Source: Helopsaltes ochotensis
Taxonomy: Eukaryota; Chordata; Aves; Passeriformes; Locustellidae
Assembly (NCBI GenBank): GCA_013400155.1
Contig: VXBM01000136.1
Location: 1,085,952 to 1,149,951, forward strand
Direction of reading: 5' to 3'
DNA: 64,000 nt
Below the pieces are notes generated by a model that saw nothing but the letters and a program-made list of their open reading frames with translations, was not told the origin of the DNA and searched no databases. This document shows positions 1-11,930 of the stretch, in pieces; position 1 is the first letter of the stretch, and each line of letters begins with the position of its first letter. A program made the position numbers and the translations under genes.

Positions 1-250
1 GGGGCTCCCCCCGGGGACAGCGGCACCGTCCTGGAGGCTGCCCCGGGAGGGCCGAGCGTGGGGAGGGGGAGCCCTCGCCGAGGGCTCCGTCTCTGCTGCT
101 GCCCTATGGGGGGACCCCAATGTGTCTGCCCGCTCCCCTCCCCGCGCGTTTCCTCTGCCCGTCAAGGATAGCCGCCCCCCCCCCCGGTGAGGATGGGGCC
201 ACTGTGATCTGAGACAGCCCCCGAGCACTCCCTGAGCCGCTTCTCAGATC
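1..250. promoter_or_regulatory. GC/CpG-rich edge, CpG-island-like
   Basis: The first 250 bases are much richer in G+C and CpG than the DNA that follows, and the density drops sharply after about 200. A splice-donor-like GGTGAGG lies at 186-192 on the plus strand. No reading frame here is recognisable. In other vertebrates the gene beyond the 3' end of NAP1L4 is PHLDA2, transcribed in the same direction, whose promoter would be expected near this edge. That is inference from gene order only. It could equally be the end of a GC-rich exon of another gene. Confidence 0.35.
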
Positions 251-669
251 CCTAATGGTGTACAGGATGCTCCCAACACTGTTCCTAAGGAGCCTGGATC
301 TGGGCATCTTCACAGCATTGGGTCTGCCCTGGTATCATCTCTATCTGGGGCAGAGGGGTCTGAGCCAAGCCTGTGGTGGGTTTCTGCCATCTCCCATGCA
401 CATCTGGTCTGAGTCCAGCCCCTGGTCACCCCAAGTGACTCAGCCAGGGCCTGACCAAGCCCACGAGCTTCGAGGCCCTGCACCCCACCAGCTCCACACC
501 ATCACCATCAGCCTTTCCTTTGTCCTTTCCTGAGGGCAACCCACCTCTCCAGTTTTGCACTAACAGTGCTTCTCCTTATTTTTATCCCCTGCAATCACCG
601 GGTTTATCCCATTTTCTCCCCCCTAGCCCATTCCCTCCTCCAGGGAAGGCACCACAGTTATAGCCTGGG

Positions 670-724
670 CAATGCTCAGCTCCATGGCGAGGTCAGAAAA
701 GGCTCGCCATGGCGCTGAGCGTTG
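670..724 (+). repeat. 22-bp inverted repeat, potential RNA hairpin
   Basis: The left arm is 670-691 and the right arm 703-724, with an 11-base spacer. The arms match at 20 of 22 positions when one is reverse-complemented. As plus-strand RNA the two differences (673/721 and 681/713) are both U-G pairs, so the stem would be fully paired. The core is CCATGGCGAG facing CTCGCCATGG. Function unknown. Confidence 0.8.
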
Positions 725-3700
725 TGGCAGCTGGAGGTGATATTTAAGAGGCACGTGTGAGCCTGCAGTCCCTTCCTCTTGGACACCTTTCATTTTGTCA
801 TTCCTTCACGATAGTTGACACAGGGCTGATCCAGCTTCCCAGCCATTGATGCTGCAGCCAAGGGCAGGGCTGTGCTTAATGAACTTGTTCACGCTGTTTC
901 TCCAGCAGTATTTGCTCAGGTATGTACCATGTGCAGCATGTCCCTTTGGACTTTGAGCCCTGCTCTCCATCGCCTTCCTTGAATGGCCGGCACCTCTAGA
1001 GGTGTTTGCAAGCCAAACCCCAGAGGTGAGCTTACAAAGCAAGGCCTGGCCCCTTTGAAGAGCTTGGCAGCGTTCCCAGGGCTGTCGGCAGGGTCAGAAG
1101 CCCATTTCCCGGGAACAAATCAGAGCCAGAGCCAAACCCATTTCCGCTGCAAATCACTCATCTGGCCAGAGTATAGGGCCGCGCTTTGATAATTCACTGC
1201 AGCATGCACATCTGTGGGGAGGGTCAGAAAAAAGGTGGGGGCTGTGTGATGCTCCCGGGGCTGATGAATGAGCCAGGAACGGTTTGACTGAGCTTTTCAG
1301 GAAGGAATGGGCTGGGAATTGCTCTGGAAAGACTACGGTGGCCATCACTGCTTGTGGGGTAGGGCAGAGGCTGCAGAACACATGTGGAGCTGTGACCTGG
1401 CATGTGAAGAGCTGCAAGCTTTTCTCTGAGAGCCAACACTGTATCTCACCCTTTCAGTGTGATTTATTTTGTTTCAGTAAGGGGAACAGCCCAGACTGAT
1501 TTACAATTAGGCTGCACATCTACATTTTCAGGGCAGATGCTGGTCTGCTCTGTAAAACCACTTTCTGACCAAAAGGCCCCGTAAGAATAAAGGAGCTGGA
1601 GCCAACCAGGAGCAGAGCTGGATACTAAGCAGAAATCATTAGGATATTTTCAATCTGGCCCCAAAATGAAACAGGGAATGGTCTTTGTGCACAGGAAATG
1701 GGACACCACTTCAAAAAGAGGAAAAAAAACCAAACCAGGCAGCAACTCAGGAGCATACAAGGAACATCTGGAGGAAGGCTCCTGGTGTGGAAAGGCTGCA
1801 GGACTTGGCATGTGTGTGCACACCTTGCTTCAAAAGTTCCAGTAAAAGAACCTGAATTTCCTTTTAAATGAAACTTTTATCTGTCGATGCAGGGACAGCA
1901 GACCACTTTGGTCTCTGTCTTTCTGCTTTTCCTTTCATCTGGGTGATTTTTCTTGTGCATTTATCCATCATTTTGAAATACACAAAGCCCCCCCAGCTGT
2001 CACCTCAGTAAACTTGCCTTAATGCTGGCCAAATTGGAAAACTGCTAGGGAAAAAAAAAATTTGCTCGCAGTGGAAAAAGGCACATTCTTGCTGAACAGG
2101 GACCCTAGTTTTGAACATATGTCCATTGTATGAAGGCTCCACTTTTTTACCTAAGATGGGTTAGTTAAGTGAATAAAAGAATAAAAAAGTAAAAAAGTCC
2201 AGTACATTAAAGTACCATAGGGTCTCTGCCATTCTGACCATGCAGAAATTCTGTAAAGTAGGTTTTGAAATTAAATTACATTTATTGAGACAGAAAGCAA
2301 ATGTGACTGTAGCTGAATCCAAAATGGGCAGCAGACCCAAATCACGAGTGATCTCCTACAGGAACATTTCTCAGGAAAGAATGGAGAGCTGCAAGGAGCT
2401 CAGAGCAATCTGGTCCAGGAAACACGGCAATTACTCACAAGAAAGTAGCACAGCCCTAGTGCTAGTGCATGCCGTAGTAGCTGGTCACTGCTGATACAAG
2501 TATATAGCGTTAGTTTTGCCTGAGGAAAGAAAAAAAATATTTATATTGCCCTATATTTTTTAATTAATAAGGGTTAATAACTTAGGTGAAGAGCTGACAG
2601 CAAGGCACTGGTTTCATCTCAGCACCTGGGGAGAGGGGTGGGAGATGTGATGCAGCCCTGCATCGTACCCTGGCACCAAAGCTTGGGACAAGTGTCACAG
2701 GGTGGTGCGAGTACGTGTGGGTAGAGGATGGCTTTGATAATTAAGGGCCATGACCAAGCTGCAGCTAATGGGAGCTTTGGGTGATTGCAGCTCAGGTGCT
2801 GCTGCTGTCTCTGTCCAAGCTGGGCTGGTAGCTGGGAGGGACCTGTCACTCCCTTCAGTTTGGGTTTAGTTGTTCAGCTGTCTTACCGGTGAGAGAAAGA
2901 GAAGGGATTTTTTTCTTGTAACCCAGCACACCACCATGCCTGTGCCTCAGCAACGTGTGAGCTCCCCAAACACAACTACCACGGCTGCCTTTAATATAAA
3001 CTCATCAGGCACTGAGCCTTCCTTGCCCCTCAAACACAGGACATCTCCAGGAGTCTCAAAATTTAGGAATTTGTCTCTGTTCTTAGAAAGAGGGGGGAAA
3101 TAACACAGTGGGGAGTATGAACCAGAGGAAGGTGATGGGAAGCGGACTGACGTGCAGTGACAGGAGCCTTGTCCCACACGGCCATCTCCCTCTTCCCACA
3201 CTTGCCAGGCGTGCTGGCACCACCCCCTGCTTTGCCCCAAAGCAATTTCCAATCTACTGTGGCATTTTTAAAAGCCTAAATGGCCATTTGGCCTGGAAGT
3301 GTGGCTCCATCCCCCTCCCAGGAGAGGGGCCGCTGAGGGGAGGTTCTTGTATACATGTGATTGTGCGTTGGGAATAGGGATTCTTTTATGGGTGTGGGAT
3401 GGGATGGCCACACTCAGCCTCGATTGATGAGCTGGTGGCGCCAGCTCTTGCCGGCTGCATCGATGGCTCTGCCATGACACACGTCTCTGGAGTGAGTGCC
3501 CGCTGCAGAGGAGGGATTTGATCATCGTTTCCGGGGGTGAGGCGTCATGTACCCTGCTGCTGGCAACATCGGGTTGCCTTAGCTACGTGAGTCATGGTAA
3601 CAAAGCCCAGCAGCCATGCAGGCACCGCCAGGAGCAGCCCATGCTTTAAGGTCAAGGATGAGCATGGATAGGGATTGCACCGAGGAAAAATGCCCCCAAA

Positions 3701-6700
3701 AATGGGGGTTTTCTCAATTTAACTCCACAGGCAGCTCTCCCTATGTGCCCATCAGTAGGACCTGCTGCTCTTTTTGTGGGATTTAGCCATGCATTTACTC
3801 CACCAAGGTTTCCAGCTGGCCTCAGCATTGCATCCCTCTCCCAAAAGATGCAGGAGCTCCTGCTGCAGCTATTAGCCATTGCAGGGTACTGGCATTTCTG
3901 CAGCTGTCTTGGGTTTATTCCCATTGTCCCTCTGTAATCCTGGAGCTGTGCATCTCCTCTCCCAGGGGTCTGTCCCTGGAGAAGGACCCCTAATTTTGCC
4001 AGCATTAATGCAGGCTTCTCAGCTTCTCAGCAGCAGAGGGAAGTGGAGACTGAAGGCTGTAAAAACACTTTTATTATAATGATTTCAACATGACATCTGC
4101 AGGGGAAAAAGCTGGTTTACAGGACTGACATTGTAATCCTGGCAGCTGAAGTCGATTAGTAACAGAGAAACACATGGTCTTGCATTGTAAATTGCTGTCC
4201 TCCATGTGTTTATTGGGGTGTAGCTGTATCCACAGGCACTTTCAGCTGGAGCTCAGTATAGTGACCACTGGGTCTCCTAGGAAACTTGAATTCAAAAAAA
4301 ACTAAATAGCTGTAAACTAAAAGTGTGGGTTGTTACTGGGGAAAGTCTGTGATGAGCAGAGCTTTTTAATGTTTTTACTATTTTGTTCCATTTTTTCACA
4401 TCTTTATACTCCTTAAAATGTTTGGGTGGATATTTTGTTTTGCTTGGGTTTTTTTTCTAAACTGTCCCAGAGTCTCTCTGAGAACTTTTGGCTAATTATT
4501 ATCTTCCTTCAGAAATGTCCTGGGACAAATTTGTGCCATTGGGTCCCTCCAAACTCCACTGGTGACCTGGTGGGTGCCAGTCCTTCTGTGGGCAGGACCT
4601 CCTGGAGGGGCGTGGAGCTCATCAGGGCCCACTGCCCAAAATGGAGATGTCCTGGGAGGAGGCTCAGTCTCCCCTGGGGGTGTTCAGGTCTTTCCACGAA
4701 CACAGAGGGAGCTCAGGCACATCGCTCCAAGATGGCCAAGCTCAGGTGAAGCAGCTCTTCTCTTAGGGGCAGTTCACTTGGAAAGGTCTCAGCCAGGGGG
4801 ATGAAGGCCACCAAGGCTGTCTGTTGGGTGATTACAGTAAATGATGCGCAGCAAGGCTGGAGCTTTTGGGTTAATTCAAAAAAGGGCATCAGCGGAAGCA
4901 TCTTTGCTCAATCTGTGAGATCCTTTTTTTTTCTACCATACGCAAGCTATGGATTAATCAGCAATAGCACGTAGCCCAGCTTGCTCAATTTACTAATATT
5001 TATCTGACTACGACTCTTTTTTCCTGAGAAGCTTGAAACGTCTCATCCCACTGAGTCAGTGTGTTGCCATTACATGTTGTAAACTGCTGCAGACAGTCAT
5101 GGAGCAGTTGTGAGGGGCTGGAAAGAAAAGATGTCATTTCCCATCAGCCAGTCCTTGGCTGTGCTCTGCAGCAGACAGCCAAATAAGGGTGGGAATGTGC
5201 CAAATCAAACCTACTTAGGAGGACTCCAGGCACTTAAGTTCCATACTGGGATTAAAAACTGGGGCAAGAGGGGCTGTTTTGCTCTGTCTCTTCCCAGCAA
5301 CCTGGACATGACTGTGTGTAATGTGTTTCCCACTCTTGGACACTGTGTAGGTGTTCAGTTTGGTTATTAAAATAAAAATGGAAAAAGAAGTCTTGTGTTA
5401 TTTGATCTTTTGAGCTGTTCGTGCCTCTCCTAATACACATATCTTTGAATCTTTGGCCCAATTTCAAGCCCATTTGGCAGAAATACAAGTAAAATACATA
5501 AAAAATACAGAAAAACAGGTAAAAAGGTGCTGCAACATCCCTGTGTAACTTCACCCGGCTTGGAGGAACCTGGATGAACCTTCATGCAGGTGAGGAAGGT
5601 ATTTACCCCAGAGTTTGAGTTCGGTCCAGGACTACTGTTTAAATGCTGGTAGACCTTGATACAGCCTGTTTTCACAATTATTTTCACAAAGCAGCTTGCT
5701 GAGCATCATGGGGGGATCCATGAATACCCTGAGATGTCAGTGGGGAGGACACAACCCCACTGCAGGGCTGCCGTGGGACCGTGGTGCTCAGTACTTCCCC
5801 TTCTGCCAAGGGAATGGAAAGCCCAGCCAGAGGCTTGCCAAATGCTGCCCTGAACTATGAGGTTATTTACTGACCCCTCTGAATGCCGTCAACATTTTCC
5901 CATGTCCAGTGAGCTCAGGAGATGGTTTAGGCTACAGCTCAGAGTTTTAAAATGATGTGACATTCCCCCACTGAAGCATTCAGCTTCTCATACTAAATCT
6001 GCTGGGACAAATATTTGGGATATCTTTATTTTCAGCAGCAATAATAAATGTCTGAGACCTCAGCCTGGGCTGACACTGATGAGCTCTTTGCATAGGAAGT
6101 CCCTGGTGGTTTCAGCTCATGCCATTCGGCCTGACATTGCCTGCCTGCTGCCAGCCAGCCTTTTATTACCCTGCTGTGCTTTCACCGGAGATTGTGAAGG
6201 GCCAGGCTTTGCAGAAATATGCTGACGTTGCATACTGGAGGTCACTGCTCCACATTACCTGTCCTTTCGAAGTCTGCCAAGATCTGGGAAGTGGCTTTTA
6301 CCCGTCTTTGTCCCGTCTTTATCCGTGTGTGGAGGCTGTGGCAGGTCCAGTGCTGACAAGTGCCGGGGTGTCCTGTGTCACACCGGTGTCAGCGTGAGCC
6401 GTGTCCTCACCTGGCTGTCCTGACAGCACAGCCTTGGGCTCCCGGCTTGGCGCATCCTCCTGCCCCCACCCTCTGAATGTGGCTTGTTGTTTTTTTTTTT
6501 TTAACAGTGCATAAACTTTTAGAATAAACACTGAAAAGGGTCGCAGGACTGCCTAACCACAACATCAGCAAACTTTAGGGAATTGGGGGCAATATAAGGT
6601 CATGGTACAGTGCAGCTTTGGGATGTTTCCTGTCTCCAGGAGGGCTGGGAAGACATCAAAAAGAAACTCCTCCAGTGCATCATTCCCAAAAGCAGCCAGC

Positions 6701-9230
6701 ATCAGGTTGTGGGAAGCAGCTGGAGGGGAAAGAGCGTCCTTTCCCCCTCTGACAGCTGGGGTGTGTGTGGCAGGCCAGTTGGTAGATCTGATATTGTGTT
6801 TCACATTGTGCTTCGGCTGCCAATTTTTCTTTCTGAAGCCAGGACACTGCCCTGTGGCAGGTGTGAAGGGAAGCAGTTAGATGAGGGTTTAGGAATTTTT
6901 TTTTTTTCTCTCTCTGTCCTCTACTGAGGCTTTTACCTCCTTGCCAGTGTTTCTACAGCTGTGATCTTTACCTGCTACCATTACCCTGCTGCTCTTCCAC
7001 TAAACCTGTGCCCATGGCCAGGTTTCTGCTGATGTAGCCAGTGGGAGCTGAGGATGCTCTGTTGCCTGGCTGGTAGTGCTCAGAAAGGCTGGAGGGAAAC
7101 AGGTGTCTCATATGTTGGATTTAAATGCAAGAAATATTCTCTAGGCACCAGCTTCAGGTCCTTCAGTGACATCTAAAAGCCATGGGGGAGAAAAAAATCC
7201 TAAAAACATTGGATAAAATGAAGAATGGAAATCAGCATTGTGTATTTTTCCAGTTCTGATTGGTTTTCCCAGATCTCACCTGTCACTAATTTGTATCCCC
7301 ACTCCTACCACCAAATGAAAGGGTTTGGGGTGAGTTCAGTAGTCCTGAGCTGTGGATGTTTGTGTTTATAAACTCCACGTGCCTCCCAATTTGTAGCTGT
7401 TCTTCGCCTCGTGGCTCGTGTGGCAGGGGATAGAAAGAGTCCACTTGCTCCTCGAGTTAATATTTGCCCATGGGGCTAAAATGTAAAAGTCAAACTTACT
7501 TCTTTCCTGCCAGTTACTCAGCCCATCTCATACTCAAACACCTGGCCCCACCTGGGCAAATATTTGCAATGAGTAGCTCAGAGCATGTCCCACCAGGCTG
7601 AGAGCTGGTGCTGGGGCTGGGCAAGCATCAGTGGTGTTGCTATTCTCCTCCTGGTGGTCCCTGTGCCGCTTGGCTGAGCCAGGAGGTGTGAAAGGGAAAT
7701 CCTAAGCCATAAAAAGCAGAGGATTTTTTTTTCCTGCTCGGTTAGAGAAACTACAGTTTGGTGGCAGGGAGAAATGGGCTTGAAGAAACCTCTGTGTGTT
7801 TTGTGGAGGGAACAGAAAGCCAGCATTTCAGGAGATGGGTTTGAGCCTGGCAGGCCAGTGGCCCTGGGCGGTGTGAGAGCCCAGTGACTAAGCCTTTAGG
7901 AGTGGAAAAAAAAGATGAAGCGAGAAAGTTTGTGATAAAGCAGGGAGTCAGTTAAGAGCAGGAAATGAGGGTGCTTGGCACAAAACCTTGGCCAGGCTCT
8001 GCTCCCCTGGGACGAGCTAAAAATAGACTTCCCTGGAGGCAGGGCAGCCCAGGTTAAAGCCCTGGAAAGATGAGCCAGGGGGATGCAGCCATGGCACAGA
8101 GGATCAGGGGGGAGCAGGACAGAGATGTTATGCTCAGCCAAGGGCATCCTGCTGCTTTATTTGGGGCAGTTTTGCTCCAAAAGTTCCCCTGGAACTTGGC
8201 TCCCATACTTTCCCCTTTGCATATCCTCTGTCAGAGCAGTGGGGCTCCAACCCAGCCTTTGGTACAGCTGCAGGGGTGGGGAGGAAGTTATTTGAAGTAT
8301 ATTGATATGAAAACTCAGGACCTCTCTAGCACTGATAATACAGTGATAGCTTAAAACACAGAAACCCCTTTCCTGTGGGGTATTCACTGAGAGCTGCCTG
8401 GGACAAATATCACAAAATCTTAACTATTAATCCCAAATTACTGGTGTCCTTCAGAAGAGGGGTCCTTCCTTTGGCCAAGGACGGGTGGCACTGACTGGCA
8501 TTTACCACCCAGGATGGGTTTCTCTGAGCTTCTCTGGAGGTGTTGTAACGAAGGTTGCTGCAGCAGGGATAAACTGCTTTAAATTCCTTGTTTCCTCAAT
8601 CCATTTATCGCCTATCGGACATCTGAAGTGTGGAGTCCTGCTGGCCTTTGGAGCCTGTAACTAACCTCCAAATAGAGCAAAACGAGTTAAATGGCTTGGC
8701 AGGCAGCCAAGATGACTAAGTCATTCTTCCAGCCTTACTGGAGCAGGAGTCAGGCATAGAACCGGACACATTTCCCATAATTGGAAACCCCTGGTCAGAA
8801 CTGCGGGATTCATGGCTGCATAAAAGCCATCGTGGGCTGTGAGTGGCTGGAGAGGCCATGGGCAGGGCCCTCCAGAAGGGAGATGCATGTCTATGACTGT
8901 GCCTGTTTGCAAGAGCAGTAACCAAAGGACACAAATAGCAAATCACACAATTGGCCAAAATACTGGAAAACGAGGCTGGAGCTTCCGACACGGACACTGC
9001 CAGCCCCCTTCCATTGCCAAGGCCTTTCTAAAAGCCTTTTCGGACTACCACAGGCACCTCTCCACCCTTAACTTTCCTCATGAGACCTTGAAGTGAGAAG
9101 CTATGTGAGAGCAGGAGGAAAAATGTCTGATTTCAGTAGATACACCTCCTTTCTTCCTGCTGTGAAGGACAGGACTTCTCTGTGGCACTCCAGCAGCGCG
9201 TGACACCAGCCAAGCACCCTGTGGGAGCCG

Positions 9231-9252
9231 TGTGGGTGCCTCAGCACCCACA
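9231..9252. repeat. 9-bp perfect inverted repeat
   Basis: TGTGGGTGC at 9231-9239 is followed after four bases by its exact reverse complement at 9244-9252. This is a small isolated hairpin in intergenic DNA with no evident role. Confidence 0.7.
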
Positions 9253-10529
9253 GATCATTTAAGCACCCATTCAGCCACTCTGTCGGCGCCACTTGGCCCA
9301 CGGCACCACTGAAACCCATCATCACCACCGGATGCTGCTGGGAAATGGGCAATGGAAGAAGAAAACCAGCACCCCTGGGCTGGTCCCCTGGGCGGAGGTG
9401 TCCCTGGCACTGGGAATTTTTGGCTCTGGCTGGCCTCTGAGCACATTTCTTTGCAGCACACCCAGCCACAGCCTCTCCCATGGCTGATAACGAGCTTGAC
9501 CTTTATCTTTGGTGACTCATGGCTGCTCCTGTTTCACTTGCCTGTCAAGGGCTGGTTGCCTCCTCCATGGGAAAACTCTTTGAGTGCTGACCAGGAGCAG
9601 GGGAAGCACAACCACACCTGCAGCCAGAAATCCCCTTTAGCCACAGCCATTCCACCACTTATTGTCCTTTTGTGCCTCACTTGCTGCTTCTGCTGCCCCT
9701 CTCATGGTGTGAAGCCAGGCTGCAACAGTGATGGCTGCTTACAGATGAGGATGAGGATGGGGATGAGTATGAGGCTGCCCCAGGGAAAGGGCACCGTGTT
9801 CCCCAGCAGCAAGTGAACTGCAGGAAGGCGGTTTTCATTCTCCGCAAGCAGTTGCTGCATGTCATCTTGGATCGAGTGATTCCTCATCCAGCAGTAATGA
9901 GGGAAGAAAGGGGGAAAAGGCCTTCATCTCGTGAGAAAGCTGGGTACTGGGATGGAGAAGCAGCTGTCCCTGTGGGAGCAGACTGCATTTCTCTGGGAGA
10001 TAACAGGTCATTGTAAAGCAGTCCCCTCCACAAACCATGTTGTGATCGATGATTGCTGCGGGTAATGAGGGCGATGAGATTTTGTGGAGCATCTGGGACC
10101 CCAGGGCAAAGGAAGTGGGAAGGCAGGGAGGAAGTTTGTGCTTGCAGGGGGCTGGCAGGAAGCCTGCAGTGGAATCTCAGCCCCGACCTTCAAAGGGAAG
10201 GGGCTGCTGGCTCAGTGCTGACTGTCCCAGCTCTCACACAGGTGTTTAAAAAGGCAGGTTTTTCACTTCTCCCTGGTTAAAGGCGACCTTGTTCTCCATC
10301 TGGCGCGGGGCTGCAACGGCTGGCCGGCAGCAGGGGTGACTCAGCCTGCCCACGCAGCAGCCACCAGCCAGCTCCAGCTATATTTGACGAGCAGGTGGAC
10401 TGATTGTAGCTCACAAGGACCTTGGACCTTGCCCTCTTTCCCTTTTGCTCCCTTTTCTTTGGCCCTTGCCCTCCCTGGGGTGCACTCCGCGAACTGGCAC
10501 AGGCCATAGTGCAAGCCTGGCCACCTTCC

Positions 10530-10712
10530 TGCCTGCGGCCGCTGGTCTGTGGGCACCGCTGGCCTTGGGCATCCCAGCCATGCCTGGCCAGCAGCTCGGT
10601 GGTCCCGGGGCCACCCGGCCCTGCCAGACAAGGGCAAGCCCGGCAGCGGCGCCTGGGGCGGAGGGAGCGCCGAGGGCGCAGCGCAGCCGCCGAGCCGCCA
10701 GCTTTTTTCTTA
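10530..10712. promoter_or_regulatory. CpG-rich patch (orphan CpG-island candidate)
   Basis: This is a local peak of G+C and CpG (including GCGGCCGC-like, CGGCGCC and GCGCAGCGCAGCCGCCGAGCC-type stretches) inside otherwise moderate-GC intergenic DNA. It ends abruptly in an AT-rich segment at about 10700. No exon or reading frame is recognised. It may be an enhancer-associated or orphan CpG island, or the first exon of an unrecognised transcript. Confidence 0.3.
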
Positions 10713-11080
10713 ATGATTTTTTATCTCTGTCGAGAGGAAGTCATAAAGCGATTACATTTTATTGAAACACCATGACGGAGGACATCCCTGCACATGGAAC
10801 CAAGTCAAGGCCAAAGCTTTCTGGCTGCCAGGGAGAGCAATAAAACACTGAGACTCAGCCAGCAGCTCGGGCCCTGCAATTATCACTGCTTCCCAAGGGA
10901 GATTTCTACCACATGCCTCCATTTTTCCCTCTCCAGTCATGCTTTAGCACAGCCAGACAAGGTGGTGTCTACAGGAAAAATGAACAGGTGAGCTGGGTGG
11001 GTCAGTCCCACCTTGGTGCTCACTGTAGGGGGTCATAGGGAGGGTGTTTCTATTACAGGGCAGCTGCCTACTGCTTGGCA

Positions 11081-11190
11081 TAAAATAAAATAAAATAAAA
11101 TAAAATAAAATAAAATAAAATAAAATAAAATAAAATAAAATAAAATAAAATAAAATAAAATAAAATAAAATAATAAAATAAAATAAAATA
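11081..11190 (+). repeat. (TAAAA)n microsatellite
   Basis: About 22 units of the pentamer TAAAA, with one shortened unit at about 11171. Long translated frames across it are repeat artefacts. Confidence 0.98.
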
Positions 11191-11420
11191 TCAGCTCCCA
11201 ATTGTGGCTGTGTTTTAGCTTTCTGACACTCATCCCACCCCAGCAGCTCCTCCCGCCAATAAGCGCCCAGTACTTTATCCAGGAGGCGTTTCTGGCTGGT
11301 GGAGTGTGTGGGGAGGGCTTGGTTTGGCTTCGCAGGGCTTTTTGGGGTTGGGTTGGTTTTGGTTCCTTTTTTTGTTGTTGTTTTAAGCTATTTGCTGCCC
11401 CTTTGATCTGCTCGCTCGGA

Positions 11421-11421
<1 letters not shown>

Positions 11422-11490
<69 letters not shown>
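11422..11490 (+). repeat. Uninterrupted poly(A) tract, 69 bases
   Basis: A pure run of A between CGGAC and GCTGATTGC. No upstream polyadenylation signal, processed-gene body or clear target-site duplication is visible, so it is called a homopolymer rather than the tail of a retrocopy. Confidence 0.97.
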
Positions 11491-11493
<3 letters not shown>

Positions 11494-11734
11494 GATTGCA
11501 GCTTGCCTGGGGGGGGGCCGGGGCAAGATCTACAATTGCCAGCAGCGTGACTGGGAGGCATCTGGCTTCCATCTGCTCCTGCCAGTCAACCCACAGCTCC
11601 CATTAAGCCCTCCCAGACCAGGGGGATGAGGGAGGAGCCCCCCGAAAACCCTACTGCACCATACCCAGATATCTCCCTTTGTGCCACTGACGAGCTTTAA
11701 GGGAGTCGGTCCCCCCTCCCCTGCACCAACACCC

Positions 11735-11930
11735 CCTTTAATTAAAAATTGAAATCATGTAATTGCCTCTTCATTAAAGCCAATTAAAGCCCGGCTGACA
11801 AGGGAGGAGGCGGCACATTTTGCAACTTGCCGCGGAGATGAGAAAGCGCACACCGCAATTACGGTGTCTGTTTGCTCTGCCTTCCCCCGACGTCTTCATC
11901 AGGGCTACCTTTGAAATCGGGCCCGCAGTG
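11735..11930. promoter_or_regulatory. AT-core-rich segment, candidate enhancer
   Basis: Several homeodomain-type cores (TTAATTAA, TAATTG, CATTAA, CCAATTAAAG) are packed within about 60 bases at 11738-11795, followed by GC-rich unique sequence with CpGs. The region is neither repeat-like nor open coding sequence. Candidate only, since cross-species conservation cannot be tested here. Confidence 0.25.

Noticed and set aside
104..313. Minus-strand frame starting MKMP, tested as the start of PHLDA2
   Set aside because: Beyond the first residues it does not resemble a PHLDA pleckstrin-homology domain.
9352..9816. 154-codon plus-strand open frame with a hydrophobic stretch
   Set aside because: Composition looks like translated non-coding DNA, it ends in an imperfect GATGAG repeat, and nothing similar is recognised.
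11033..11572. 179-codon minus-strand open frame
   Set aside because: It is the translation of the poly(A) and TAAAA repeats (poly-F, FYFIL repeats).
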